From contig NZ_JAFQSO010000012.1 of NCBI RefSeq assembly GCF_017409525.1, positions 186,001 through 250,000 of the forward strand: a stretch of 64,000 nt of DNA, read 5' to 3'. The translations under genes and the position numbers were made by a program. Source of the stretch: Methanobrevibacter sp. (GTDB lineage: Archaea > Methanobacteriota > Methanobacteria > Methanobacteriales > Methanobacteriaceae). Under the pieces are notes generated by a model. It was not told the origin of the DNA. It saw only the letters and a list, made by a program, of their open reading frames with translations, and ran no database searches. Of the stretch, positions 18,318 to 26,954 are shown in pieces (the first letter of the stretch is position 1; each line of letters opens with the position of its first letter).

Positions 18318-18805
18318 TAAATCACCTTTATCTTACGTAAAAACACGATTAATCCAAAACCAATTATAAATGCTAATATAAGAATAATTACAGTTGTTAT
18401 ATTAAAAAATGAATCGTCATTATTCGCAGAAACATTAGTATTATTATCAGATGCATTTGTTGAACCATTGCTCAAAACGACTTCACTAACCCCACTATCT
18501 CCACCATTTCCACTGGATTGTGATGAAGACTGAGAACCTGAAGAATCAGAACTTCCACCACTAGAACCTCCGCCAGACGAACTTGAAGAAGATCCGCCAC
18601 CATTAGACCCTGAGCTTCCTGATGGGCTTGAAGAAGAACCGCCACCGAAACCTGATTGGGATGGACTTGGGGAGTCAGAACCGCTTGAAGGGTTTGTAAC
18701 TTCATCAGGATAATAGTTCCCATGTCCTGGATGCGCTGCAATGCAAGATATGGACATCGCAACAGTAACTAAAATTACCAAACAAAATAAAACTTTATTA
18801 TTGAT
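18317..18805 (-). CDS. Secreted Ser/Gly-rich anchored protein with N-terminal HPGHG
   Basis: The readable protein has a signal peptide (NNKVLFCLVILV ... CIAA), a mature N-terminus HPGHGNYYPDE, a long Ser/Gly-rich linker (about 45-115), a short Asn-rich stretch, and a C-terminal helix ending RKIKVI. So a short His-bearing head is held away from the membrane on a flexible stalk. The start is uncertain: a good GGAGGG site lies at 18811-18816, and the codon 7 nt after GGAGG is ATC (18805), giving the N-terminal Lys expected of a signal peptide. The first standard start, TTG at 18781, has no site and removes the basic end. No family recognised; metal capture for CbiM is inferred from the head and the overlap with cbiM. 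Confidence 0.68.
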   Translation of the reverse strand: MNNKVLFCLVILVTVAMSISCIAAHPGHGNYYPDEVTNPSSGSDSPSPSQSGFGGGSSSSPSGSSGSNGGGSSSSSSGGGSSGGSSDSSGSQSSSQSSGNGGDSGVSEVVLSNGSTNASDNNTNVSANNDDSFFNITTVIILILAFIIGFGLIVFLRKIKVI

Positions 18806-18865
18806 TTTTATCCCTCCAATAAAATAAAAAAAAATAAAAAAAAATATTTCACAGATGTGAAATAT

Positions 18866-21421
18866 CTAGTCTTTACGTTTTAAATATCCGTAACCTAAGA
18901 TAGCACCTAAAATACAAACAGCTGCAATTGCAACTAAAATTGCATTATCTGCAGATTTTGCGGCTGGTTTTTCGCTGATTTCATATGCATCACTGTCACT
19001 TGAATCATCGTCAGAAGGACTGTCTGATGAATCAGCACTAGCTGCACTAGCTGCACTAGTAGCTCTAGCTAAAGCACTTGAAGATCTACCAACTGCACTT
19101 CTACCAGATGTGCTTGAACCACCATTTTGAGAGTTAGATGAAGAGCCTCCATCCACTACTACATCAGAGTTAGTGTTTTCAGAGTCATCTTGGCTTTGAG
19201 TATTGTCTGTACTTTGAGCAGGTCTTTCTGGAAGTTTATCATCTAAACTCATTATATATGCTATTGAATTTCCTTGTTCAGTTTCTGTAGCTCCCGCAAC
19301 AATCTGACTAAGCATGTCGCTGTCTATTTCTTTTTTAGCGGTTGCTTTGAGAACTGGCATTTTAACGATGTTTGGAGAAGAAGTGTCTCCTTTATATAAT
19401 CTGATATATTCTTCATAGGAATTGGAACCTTTAGCAAAACTAGGCCATTCGCAATAAACAATCATTGCTTCACCAGTGTTTGTTGCTGAATTCCATTTAA
19501 TAGCAATACCCACATTAGTACCGTTAGTGTAGGTTAAGTTATATCTTAAGTTATAGTAGTTTTCCATACCTGGAGATACACCTAAGAGTCTTGAAATAAT
19601 ATCGTCCTTACAATTGTCGTCAGTGGTAATGTAAATGTATGATTCATTTTCATTTGTTATTGGAAGTTCATCGTAAATAAAGTCAGTGATTAAATAACCA
19701 GGAGAACTTCCTCCGCAAACATGGTTGTGGAATAACCATGCAACTAAGACATCATAAGGAGGGTCATATGCCAATACGTTTTGAATAACGTAATTAGCGG
19801 TTCCAGTTGTATTTCCAGTTTCGATTAATTTACCAGTAGAAACATCATATGCTAAACTGTAGGATAAAGTATCTTTGTTGTTTGTACTGTTAATCCAATA
19901 GAAATCAAATACTAAATCTTTCCATAATGAAGCGTGTACAGGTAATAAAGTTTTTTTACTTAATCTGGAACCTAATACTTCAGTGATTCCATCTAAAACC
20001 ATTTCACTGCTGGTTCCGTTAACCCTTACATAACTTGCGGAAGTCAATGCAAATAAATTAGGACTATCTTTTTCAACAACAACACCTTGTGATTTGAAGT
20101 AATCTAATGCCATGTTACTAGCATCGACTCCAATCTGTTTGAATTGTTCAGGAGTTAATTGGGTAACTTGTTTTGCATCTTGTTCTTCACGGGTTGCTTT
20201 TTTAAGGCTCAAGTTAAGTATATAATCCATATCTAAACCGTGAGCACTTTTTATGACATTACCTTTACCTACTTCCTGACCCATTATGTAATAAAGGTCA
20301 TCTTCACTGAGACCATCTAATTCATATAAGACATCTACAAGGGAAGTTGGATTGTCTTGTAATGTTTTTATTAACCAGTTTTGGTATTTTAAATCATTTG
20401 TTGCACTTGCATCTGGATTTAAACCAGTCTTTGATTTGAAAGTTTCTTTGATTTTTGCTTCGTCATAGCTCATTATGACAATTAAACCGGTATTTGAGGT
20501 ACTATTCCATCTGATAAATCCAGTCATGGATTTATCAACCATTGTATCTACACCAATGTACGCCCTTTTACCTGGAGTGATATCCATTGTCCAAGTAAAT
20601 GCATCATCATCAGAGTCACCAGGAACTCCTATTACATAATATGCAGTGTTTTCAAGAGGTAAACCTGATTCCCCACGAGGTGGATAATATTTTAATAAGG
20701 TTTGTATCATGGCTTGTCCGCTGATAAGTCCTGTACAGACATGTCCGTGATAGGTCGCTTGCATCAGAATATCTTTTGAAATTCCGTTAGCCCATGAATT
20801 TGCAATACTGATGTATGAGTATGCATCATCATTTCCTAACAGCTGTTGTAATTTTTTCCATTCTTTTGCAGATAATTCTGGGCCTGCATTACCATAATAC
20901 AGAGGAGTAGTTTCACCGTTTTTATAAAATGCCATAGTGAGCTTGTCACCGTTCTTAACGATGAATGCAATATTGGTTGGATCAGTTCTTATTGCGGATA
21001 AAGTCAAAAGGTTTCCTTTACCTAGAGAAACATATCCATCAGCTGCATCTAATATTCCATTCAAAACATTTTCAGTGGTAACGTTATTAATCCTTGTTAA
21101 ACCTGCGGTTGTGATTACTAAAACATCATCTGCAGATTTGAAGTTTAGTTTTTTATCAGCAGCCATTGTCACATTATAACCAAGTTGATAGTTACTATCA
21201 CCTTGCAATTTATCATCAACAGCTGAATTTGCTGAATAAACTGAAATTGAAGTTCCGACATTGTCATGGGATGCGTCGTCTGCAACTCCAAGCTGACTAT
21301 CGGAAATTACTGCTGAAGAGTCCTCTGTTTGACCAGCAATATCTTCACTAGCTGAAACAGCAGTTACTAAACTTAGTGCCAATATTAATAACATCACTAT
21401 TACAACACTATGTTTTTTCAT
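18866..21421 (-). CDS. Surface-anchored protein with two FmdE-like domains
   Basis: An 851-residue exported protein: signal peptide (MKKHSVVIV ... SA), two related halves, a Ser-rich stalk (about 735-815) and a C-terminal helix ending YLKRKD. Each half carries the FmdE-type motif: HGHVCTG at 225-231 and HNHVCGG at 565-571, each followed by a helix and an aromatic-rich region. FmdE was named for its place beside molybdenum formylmethanofuran dehydrogenase genes; its His/Cys motif binds metal in solved structures. The start at 21421 follows AGGAGAT; a TTG at 21427 was rejected. Being outside the cell, it is not a dehydrogenase subunit here; it more likely binds a metal or metal cofactor for the downstream transporter genes. 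Confidence 0.78.
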   Translation of the reverse strand: MKKHSVVIVMLLILALSLVTAVSASEDIAGQTEDSSAVISDSQLGVADDASHDNVGTSISVYSANSAVDDKLQGDSNYQLGYNVTMAADKKLNFKSADDVLVITTAGLTRINNVTTENVLNGILDAADGYVSLGKGNLLTLSAIRTDPTNIAFIVKNGDKLTMAFYKNGETTPLYYGNAGPELSAKEWKKLQQLLGNDDAYSYISIANSWANGISKDILMQATYHGHVCTGLISGQAMIQTLLKYYPPRGESGLPLENTAYYVIGVPGDSDDDAFTWTMDITPGKRAYIGVDTMVDKSMTGFIRWNSTSNTGLIVIMSYDEAKIKETFKSKTGLNPDASATNDLKYQNWLIKTLQDNPTSLVDVLYELDGLSEDDLYYIMGQEVGKGNVIKSAHGLDMDYILNLSLKKATREEQDAKQVTQLTPEQFKQIGVDASNMALDYFKSQGVVVEKDSPNLFALTSASYVRVNGTSSEMVLDGITEVLGSRLSKKTLLPVHASLWKDLVFDFYWINSTNNKDTLSYSLAYDVSTGKLIETGNTTGTANYVIQNVLAYDPPYDVLVAWLFHNHVCGGSSPGYLITDFIYDELPITNENESYIYITTDDNCKDDIISRLLGVSPGMENYYNLRYNLTYTNGTNVGIAIKWNSATNTGEAMIVYCEWPSFAKGSNSYEEYIRLYKGDTSSPNIVKMPVLKATAKKEIDSDMLSQIVAGATETEQGNSIAYIMSLDDKLPERPAQSTDNTQSQDDSENTNSDVVVDGGSSSNSQNGGSSTSGRSAVGRSSSALARATSAASAASADSSDSPSDDDSSDSDAYEISEKPAAKSADNAILVAIAAVCILGAILGYGYLKRKD

Positions 21422-21939
21422 TAACAAATCTCCTAAAATTTCGATATAATTACACTTTAATTATATCATTAGAAAGTTTAAAGTAATAACTATATAAATA
21501 TTGATTATTACTAACATATGAAAAAATTGATGAAAAATAATACTTTTTGAACATTTTAAAAAAATGATTGAAAAAAATGAAAATTATTTAATCAAATTTT
21601 TTAAGTATTATTTTTTAAAAACAAATAAAAGCCATTAAAAAATAAAACCTATGCTCCAGATATCCCCAATCTAAATTTTATAAAAGTATTACAAAATAAA
21701 AAAGTAATAAAAAATTAAACCAATATAACAAAGTTAATTTAAATCAAACAAGCGATTTATCAATAAAATTTCATTTAAAACCCTTTGGAATAAACTAACA
21801 TGAATATAACACTGTTAACCAATAATGTAAGATAAACCGTACAACCAGAACCATTTAAAAAAATCAAAAATATCCCTTTAGAAAATTTTATAGTAATCAA
21901 AAATTAAACATTAAAACATAAGATTTAATGAGGCAAAAT
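21422..21939. promoter_or_regulatory. Divergent promoter region between FmdE-like gene and paaK
   Basis: About 520 bp of very AT-rich DNA without a supported gene. A TATA-like stretch (aactatataaatatt, 21488-21502 on the plus strand, read leftward) sits about 65-80 bp before the FmdE-like ATG, implying a leader of roughly 45 nt with an AGGAGAT site. No clear TATA box was picked for the rightward paaK gene. No tRNA, repeat or riboswitch-like fold was recognised. Confidence 0.45.
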
Positions 21940-23241
21940 ATGTTTTGGAACGAAAAGATTGAAACAATGCCAAGGGAAGACCTTGAAGAACTGCAATTGA
22001 AGAAGCTTCAAGAGACTGTAAAAAGAGCATTCGATAAAATTCCTTACTATAACAAAAAGTATAGTGAAGCTGAAATTTATCCTGAGGATATAGAAACTCT
22101 AAAGGATATAGAAAAACTTCCATTCATTACAAAAGACGATTTAAGGGAAAGCTATCCTTTCGGATTGTTTGCAGTAGACATCAAAGAAATCAAAGAGCTG
22201 CACTCCTCATCCGGAACCACAGGAAAACCTGTAGTATCAGGATACACAAAAAAGGATCTGGATACCTGGGCAGAAACAATAGCCCGTGGACTGACCATGA
22301 TGGGAATCGGTGAAGATGACATTCTCCAAAATACACACGGTTACGGAATGTTTACCGGAGGATTCGGCGTTCACTACGGATCACACAAGGTCGGTGCAGC
22401 AATCATCCCAATATCAACAGGCCAGACAAGAAGGCAAATTGAAATCATGAGCGATTTTGGAGCTACAGGACTAATCTTTACCCCATCATACGGGATTCAC
22501 CTCGGCGAAGTTGCCCTTGAAGATGGAATTGACCCTAAAGACTTAGGAATCAAGGCAATCGGATTTGGAGCTGAAGGATGGACTGAAGAGATAAGACAAA
22601 GAGTGGAAGAAATCTTCGGTTGTAAAGCATATAATATCTATGGTCTTACAGAGTTAATGGGTCCTGGTGTCGGCGTTGAATGTGAAGCGCAAAAGGGCTT
22701 GCATATTGCAGAAGACATTTACTATCCTGAAATCATTGACCCGAATACAGGTAAAGTAATAGGTGCTGAAAAGCCTGGAGAATTGGTATTGACAAACATA
22801 GATAGAGAAGGAATGCCAGTAATAAGATTCAGAACAAAAGACTTGACCAGACTCACCTATGAAAAATGTGAATGCGGAAGAACACATGCAAGAATGAGCA
22901 GAATCACCGGAAGATCCGATGACATGATTAAGGTTAAGGGAGTAGCTATTTTCCCATCACAAATCGAAAAAGCATTGCTTAAGGTTGGCGATGTAGAGCC
23001 TCATTATATGATTATAGTTACAAGGCCTGAAACCTTAGATGAAATAGAAGTCAAGGTAGAAGCTTCACAGGATATCTTCTTTGACGGCGTGAAGGAAATG
23101 ATGGCAATACAGCAGAAAATTGCAAAATCAATTGAAAATGAAACCGGAATCAGAGTAAAAGTAACACTTGTTGAGCCAAAGACTCTACCGAGATTTGAAG
23201 GAAAAGCAAAAAGAGTAATCGATGAAAGGAACTTGCATTAG
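21940..23241 (+). CDS. paaK: Phenylacetate-CoA ligase family adenylating enzyme
   Basis: An ATP-dependent acyl-CoA ligase (AMP-forming) of 433 residues. The P-loop-like motif HSSSGTTGKP, the YGLTEL adenylate motif, and the C-terminal TGRSDDMIKVKG hinge region are all present. In methanogens PaaK-type ligases next to an ACT protein and indolepyruvate oxidoreductase are thought to make aryl-CoA for aromatic amino acid assembly from arylacetates; only the ACT gene is present here. ATG at 21940 has TGAGG upstream; the in-frame ATG at 21928 overlaps that site. Confidence 0.88.
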   Translation: MFWNEKIETMPREDLEELQLKKLQETVKRAFDKIPYYNKKYSEAEIYPEDIETLKDIEKLPFITKDDLRESYPFGLFAVDIKEIKELHSSSGTTGKPVVSGYTKKDLDTWAETIARGLTMMGIGEDDILQNTHGYGMFTGGFGVHYGSHKVGAAIIPISTGQTRRQIEIMSDFGATGLIFTPSYGIHLGEVALEDGIDPKDLGIKAIGFGAEGWTEEIRQRVEEIFGCKAYNIYGLTELMGPGVGVECEAQKGLHIAEDIYYPEIIDPNTGKVIGAEKPGELVLTNIDREGMPVIRFRTKDLTRLTYEKCECGRTHARMSRITGRSDDMIKVKGVAIFPSQIEKALLKVGDVEPHYMIIVTRPETLDEIEVKVEASQDIFFDGVKEMMAIQQKIAKSIENETGIRVKVTLVEPKTLPRFEGKAKRVIDERNLH

Positions 23242-23249
23242 GTGAGAAA

Positions 23250-23681
23250 ATGAAAATCAAACAATTATCAATATTTTTACAAAACAAAATGGGAAGCCTA
23301 TCAAAGCCATTGGAAATACTTTCCGATGCTGACGTCAACATAAGGGCAATGTGCATGGCAGATACCTCTGAATTCGGTATCCTAAGACTTGTTGTAGACA
23401 ATCCTTTAAAAGGAAAGGAAGCACTTGAAGAAAATAACTTCCTAGTGAAGATTACTGACATCATAGGCGTTGAAATGAATGACACACCAGGAGGCCTTAC
23501 AACAGTTTTAAAAATTATCAAGGATAATGAAATAGATTTGGAATATCTCTATGCATTTACACATGAAAAAGCTGGAAAAGCCATATTATTGCTCCATGCA
23601 GACAATATCGATGAGTTGATATCCTCATTGGAGAAAAATGATATAGTTATCGTTCCTGCTGAAGAAGTTTATAATCTATAA
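23250..23681 (+). CDS. Tandem ACT-domain regulatory protein
   Basis: A 143-residue protein of two ACT domains (about 1-66 and 70-140), starting MKIKQLSIFLQNKMGSL. ACT domains bind amino acids and usually control enzymes of their metabolism. It starts 8 bp after the paaK stop, so the two are co-transcribed; the expected ligand is an aromatic amino acid, sensed to tune the ligase. No catalytic domain is present. Confidence 0.85.
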   Translation: MKIKQLSIFLQNKMGSLSKPLEILSDADVNIRAMCMADTSEFGILRLVVDNPLKGKEALEENNFLVKITDIIGVEMNDTPGGLTTVLKIIKDNEIDLEYLYAFTHEKAGKAILLLHADNIDELISSLEKNDIVIVPAEEVYNL

Positions 23682-23786
23682 CTTCTTTTCCATTCTTTTT
23701 TTTTTGAAATAAAAATCAGTTAAAATAAGCAGTCAAATTAAAAACATCTTAATTTTGCTAAAAAAAAATAAAAAAATGGGAAATTA

Positions 23787-24770
23787 CTATTTTTCAATAG
23801 TAAATCCGTGATTTTGAGCTTTGGTAACAAAGACTGTTCCTTTATCTCCAAGAAGCTCTTTGGTTTTTTCTACAATTTCCTCATTTGATTCATCAAATAT
23901 GGTGTATAAAACCGGACCGAATGAAGATATGCCGACTCCATATGCACCCAATTTCTCAATAGCTTGCATGGTTGGCAGGTAACTTGCATCAAGTGAGTGT
24001 TCCAATTTGTTGAATCCGACTTTTTGAAGTTCACTTATGGCCCATCCGAAGTTTTTAATATCCTTTTCAAGCATGAATGGGATAAGATTCATCAAAATTA
24101 AATGGGATACCTGTTCAACTTCTTCTTTTGGAATAGGGCAATAAGTCTGAAAGACATCCACTTCATCGTCACCTTCCATATGCTTTTCAATTTCAGGAAT
24201 GGCTATCAATATTTTCCATTCTTCAGGAAAATCATATCTTGCAATCAATGTTGCAGGTTTTGCTTTTGAAGCACCTGAAGGTAAAAACAAGGGCTTTTCT
24301 TCCTTGCTGTGTCCACCATCCACAATAAATCCGCCTAAATCATGAGTATAGGTTCCGATTCCAGAGGTTCCTCCTCTTCCAACAATGGTACTTAACTCCC
24401 TACTTTCAACTTCAATGCCCATTGTTTCTGTTATCAAATGGGCAGTGGAAACTGCAATTTGGGTTCCGCTTCCGAATCCTGAATGAGGAGGATAAGTCTG
24501 ATGAACAATAAATTTAAAACCTGCATCAATGTCGAAATAATCTATGGTTTTTTTAGCCGCATCGGGAATTTTTTCCCTGCATTCCCCAATAGCTTCTTCA
24601 TCTGTAACAGTGTCGGCAAATTCAAGTTCGATTCCACTTTCAATTTGCTCTGATTCCAATATAAATTGTGGGTCAGCCAATGCTAAACCAATACCACCAT
24701 CAACTCTCCTATATGACCCATTCAAGTCAATTAGGGACATATGTATTCTAGAAGGTGCTTTAATAATCAT
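23787..24770 (-). CDS. mptG: Beta-ribofuranosylaminobenzene 5'-phosphate synthase
   Basis: Condenses p-hydroxybenzoate (or p-aminobenzoate) with PRPP, the first committed step that joins the aryl unit in tetrahydromethanopterin synthesis. The 327-residue protein has the GHMP-kinase-like fold: PSRIHMSLIDLNG at the N-terminus, PPHSGFGSGTQIAVS as the glycine-rich phosphate loop, and GRGGTSGIGTY. ATG preceded by GGATGTG. It stands alone, back to back with the ACT gene by its 3' end. Confidence 0.9.
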   Translation of the reverse strand: MIIKAPSRIHMSLIDLNGSYRRVDGGIGLALADPQFILESEQIESGIELEFADTVTDEEAIGECREKIPDAAKKTIDYFDIDAGFKFIVHQTYPPHSGFGSGTQIAVSTAHLITETMGIEVESRELSTIVGRGGTSGIGTYTHDLGGFIVDGGHSKEEKPLFLPSGASKAKPATLIARYDFPEEWKILIAIPEIEKHMEGDDEVDVFQTYCPIPKEEVEQVSHLILMNLIPFMLEKDIKNFGWAISELQKVGFNKLEHSLDASYLPTMQAIEKLGAYGVGISSFGPVLYTIFDESNEEIVEKTKELLGDKGTVFVTKAQNHGFTIEK

Positions 24771-24859
24771 TTTTTCACATCCATATATAAATTATAAACA
24801 ATTAATTTTTGTATTTAAAGTATATATAATTCTTTTCATGATTAGAAAAATAGATTTAA

Positions 24860-25510
24860 TTAAAATTGCAGATTATCTACGATTTCAACCAACTTCAAGG
24901 CCAAATCATAGCTAACGTCCATCGCTTCACAGGAAAAACATTCATATACTAAAGTAGGTATTCCCTCATTTGCTGTCGGTTCTGTAATGTATGGCGGGCT
25001 GGATCTGAATTCCGGCGCATAATAGACAATCTCTTCAAATTTATCCAAAATTTGATTCATGAAACCTGTTGACTTTTCATCAAAGCCCGGTGCAAATAAA
25101 AAATTAGTAATCTGATAGTCTCCAGGACCGTTCGGCCCCCTATTAGAGTGAATATCTAAAAACAAATCAAAATTTTTATCGATTATATCATCCTTGACAA
25201 ACTCCTGGGCTAAAAGCTGGCCTTCAAGTCTGCCTTCGGTTTGTGAGTTTGAATCATTGACATTTATGTTGTACAAATAGTAGCAATGCTTCAAATCATC
25301 TTTTGCAGTTAATTTATCGAATAATGACCTATGAGACTTGCTTTCCAAAGGATGCATTCCAATCAGATATGCTATTTTAATCTCTGAAGTCTCATCACCA
25401 AAAGGACCGTGAATATGCACGCTTCCCCAATCATTTTCTCCCAGTAATCTGGCTTCATACAGTTTGGAATCAACTTGGGCGGCATCGGTTGGGCCTTTAG
25501 GATATTTCAT
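24860..25510 (-). CDS. Putative zinc carboxypeptidase / deacylase-like hydrolase
   Basis: A 216-residue protein. The residues GMHPLES look like the HxxE zinc motif of M14 carboxypeptidases and the related AstE/AspA deacylases, and LDIHSNRGP supplies a likely third ligand (His in D-x-H-S). An acidic residue in LVYECF is a candidate general base. The rest is not recognised, and the substrate is unknown. The start at 25510 follows GAGTTGAT; the open frame runs further upstream into the ferritin gene but without a site. It follows ferritin on the same strand. Confidence 0.6.
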   Translation of the reverse strand: MKYPKGPTDAAQVDSKLYEARLLGENDWGSVHIHGPFGDETSEIKIAYLIGMHPLESKSHRSLFDKLTAKDDLKHCYYLYNINVNDSNSQTEGRLEGQLLAQEFVKDDIIDKNFDLFLDIHSNRGPNGPGDYQITNFLFAPGFDEKSTGFMNQILDKFEEIVYYAPEFRSSPPYITEPTANEGIPTLVYECFSCEAMDVSYDLALKLVEIVDNLQF

Positions 25511-25553
25511 GAAAATCAACTCAAAAAAAAAAGAAGTGATGACTAGAAAAAAT

Positions 25554-26054
25554 CTAGTCTTCGGATGGTGCACGTGCACCTAATTCCTTGTTCAATTCGT
25601 AAATCAATCTGTTGTCGCCATCGGCGAGTTTTATTTTTGCAACTAAATCCATTGCATTTTCTTCTTCTTCAACTTGTTCTTCAACAAACCATTGTAGGAA
25701 ATTGTTGGTTGCATGGTCTTTTTCTTCAATGGCCAAATTGACCAAATCATTGATTAGGCCGGTTACCATCTTTTCATGTTCAAGCACATGTTCAAATGCT
25801 GCAACTGGAGAGTCCCATTCAGTTTGAGGACCGTCAATTGCAGTCAAAGTTACGGAAGCTCCTCTTCTTATGATGTAATCATAGAATTTCATTCCATGTT
25901 CCAATTCTTCTTCTGCTTGTACTCTCATCCAGTTAGCGAAACCTGCTAGGTCTTCATCTTCAAAGTAGGCTGCCATGGATAAGTATAAATATCCTGAGTA
26001 AACTTCAGCGTTTAATTGTCCGTTTAGTGCTTTTTCCATTTTTTCGGATACCAT
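25554..26054 (-). CDS. ftn: Ferritin
   Basis: Iron storage and detoxification shell protein with ferroxidase activity; 166 residues. Family motifs include the N-terminal [15 protein letters not shown] with Glu17, the [13 protein letters not shown] helix with Glu50 and His53, and the later [22 protein letters not shown] segment. GGTGATT precedes the ATG. With the two rubrerythrins it belongs to the oxidative stress set of this strain. Expression is probably from its own promoter in the AT-rich gap with nudC. Confidence 0.92.
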   Translation of the reverse strand: MVSEKMEKALNGQLNAEVYSGYLYLSMAAYFEDEDLAGFANWMRVQAEEELEHGMKFYDYIIRRGASVTLTAIDGPQTEWDSPVAAFEHVLEHEKMVTGLINDLVNLAIEEKDHATNNFLQWFVEEQVEEEENAMDLVAKIKLADGDNRLIYELNKELGARAPSED

Positions 26055-26162
26055 TAATAATCACCAATATACAATTTGTATGTGATTTCTTATATATTTT
26101 AAGTAACTGTCCTGTAATCTCAAAACATTAAATTAATTAGTCTTGATTATAGATTATTAAAC

Positions 26163-26954
26163 ATGATAGAAAAATCCATTTATGAAGATTATGAAATTGA
26201 TTTCAGCGATTCATACTCAAGCGATGACGCTTACTACTTTATTTTCAACAACGAAAGGGAGTTGTATTTAACTGAAGATAATACGTTGCCCTCTGACTTT
26301 AACAACTATAATACTGATTTCAAGCTTTATATAGGAAAATTCAAACAAAAAGATGCATTTGTAGTGAATGTCAAAGAGGATGATGCTTTTTTTAACTTAA
26401 AAGAAGTTTACGATATTGACCATGACATCTATCTAATGGCTGCAAAGGCAGTTTTGGTTAGGGACTGGTATATCTCACACCAGTTTTGCGGAAGATGCTC
26501 TGCAAAGACCATCCTAGATGAAAAGGACATGATGTTAAAATGCCCCGAATGCGGCCAGGTGCACTATCCAAGAATCGCTCCTGCAATTATTGTGGCGATA
26601 AGAAAAGGCGATAAACTTCTCATGGCAAAACACAGCTATCATGACAATATCAGATATGCGCTGATAGCAGGTTTTGTCGAACCCGGCGAGTCAATTGAGG
26701 AAGCCGTGCATCGCGAGGTTTTAGAGGAAGTGGGCATTAAGATCAAAAACCTAAAATACCAAAAAAGCCAATCCTGGCCATTTCCCAACTCATTAATGCT
26801 CGCCTTTACAGCTGAGTATGACTCAGGAGACATTAAGGTTGACGGAGATGAGATACTTAAGGCCAGATGGTTTGGAAAAGATGAAATAATCAGGTACGAT
26901 TCAGACATCAGCATTTCCGACTGGCTAATACAATCCTTTATTGATAATGTTTAA
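26163..26954 (+). CDS. nudC: NADH pyrophosphatase (NudC-type Nudix hydrolase)
   Basis: Hydrolyses NAD(H) to NMN(H) and AMP, and in bacteria also removes NAD caps from RNA. The 263-residue protein has an N-terminal domain, a zinc ribbon (CGRCSAKT and CPECGQVHYPR), the Nudix box GFVEPGESIEEAVHREVLEEVGI-type split as GFVEPGE and REVLEEVG, and the NudC-specific SQSWPFPNS after it. Its 3' end overlaps the convergent aminotransferase gene by 30 bp. No strong ribosome site. Confidence 0.9.
   Translation: MIEKSIYEDYEIDFSDSYSSDDAYYFIFNNERELYLTEDNTLPSDFNNYNTDFKLYIGKFKQKDAFVVNVKEDDAFFNLKEVYDIDHDIYLMAAKAVLVRDWYISHQFCGRCSAKTILDEKDMMLKCPECGQVHYPRIAPAIIVAIRKGDKLLMAKHSYHDNIRYALIAGFVEPGESIEEAVHREVLEEVGIKIKNLKYQKSQSWPFPNSLMLAFTAEYDSGDIKVDGDEILKARWFGKDEIIRYDSDISISDWLIQSFIDNV

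Noticed and set aside
18866-21421. Annotation as a formylmethanofuran dehydrogenase subunit.
   Set aside because: FmdE-like domains are not catalytic dehydrogenase subunits, and this protein is exported and anchored.
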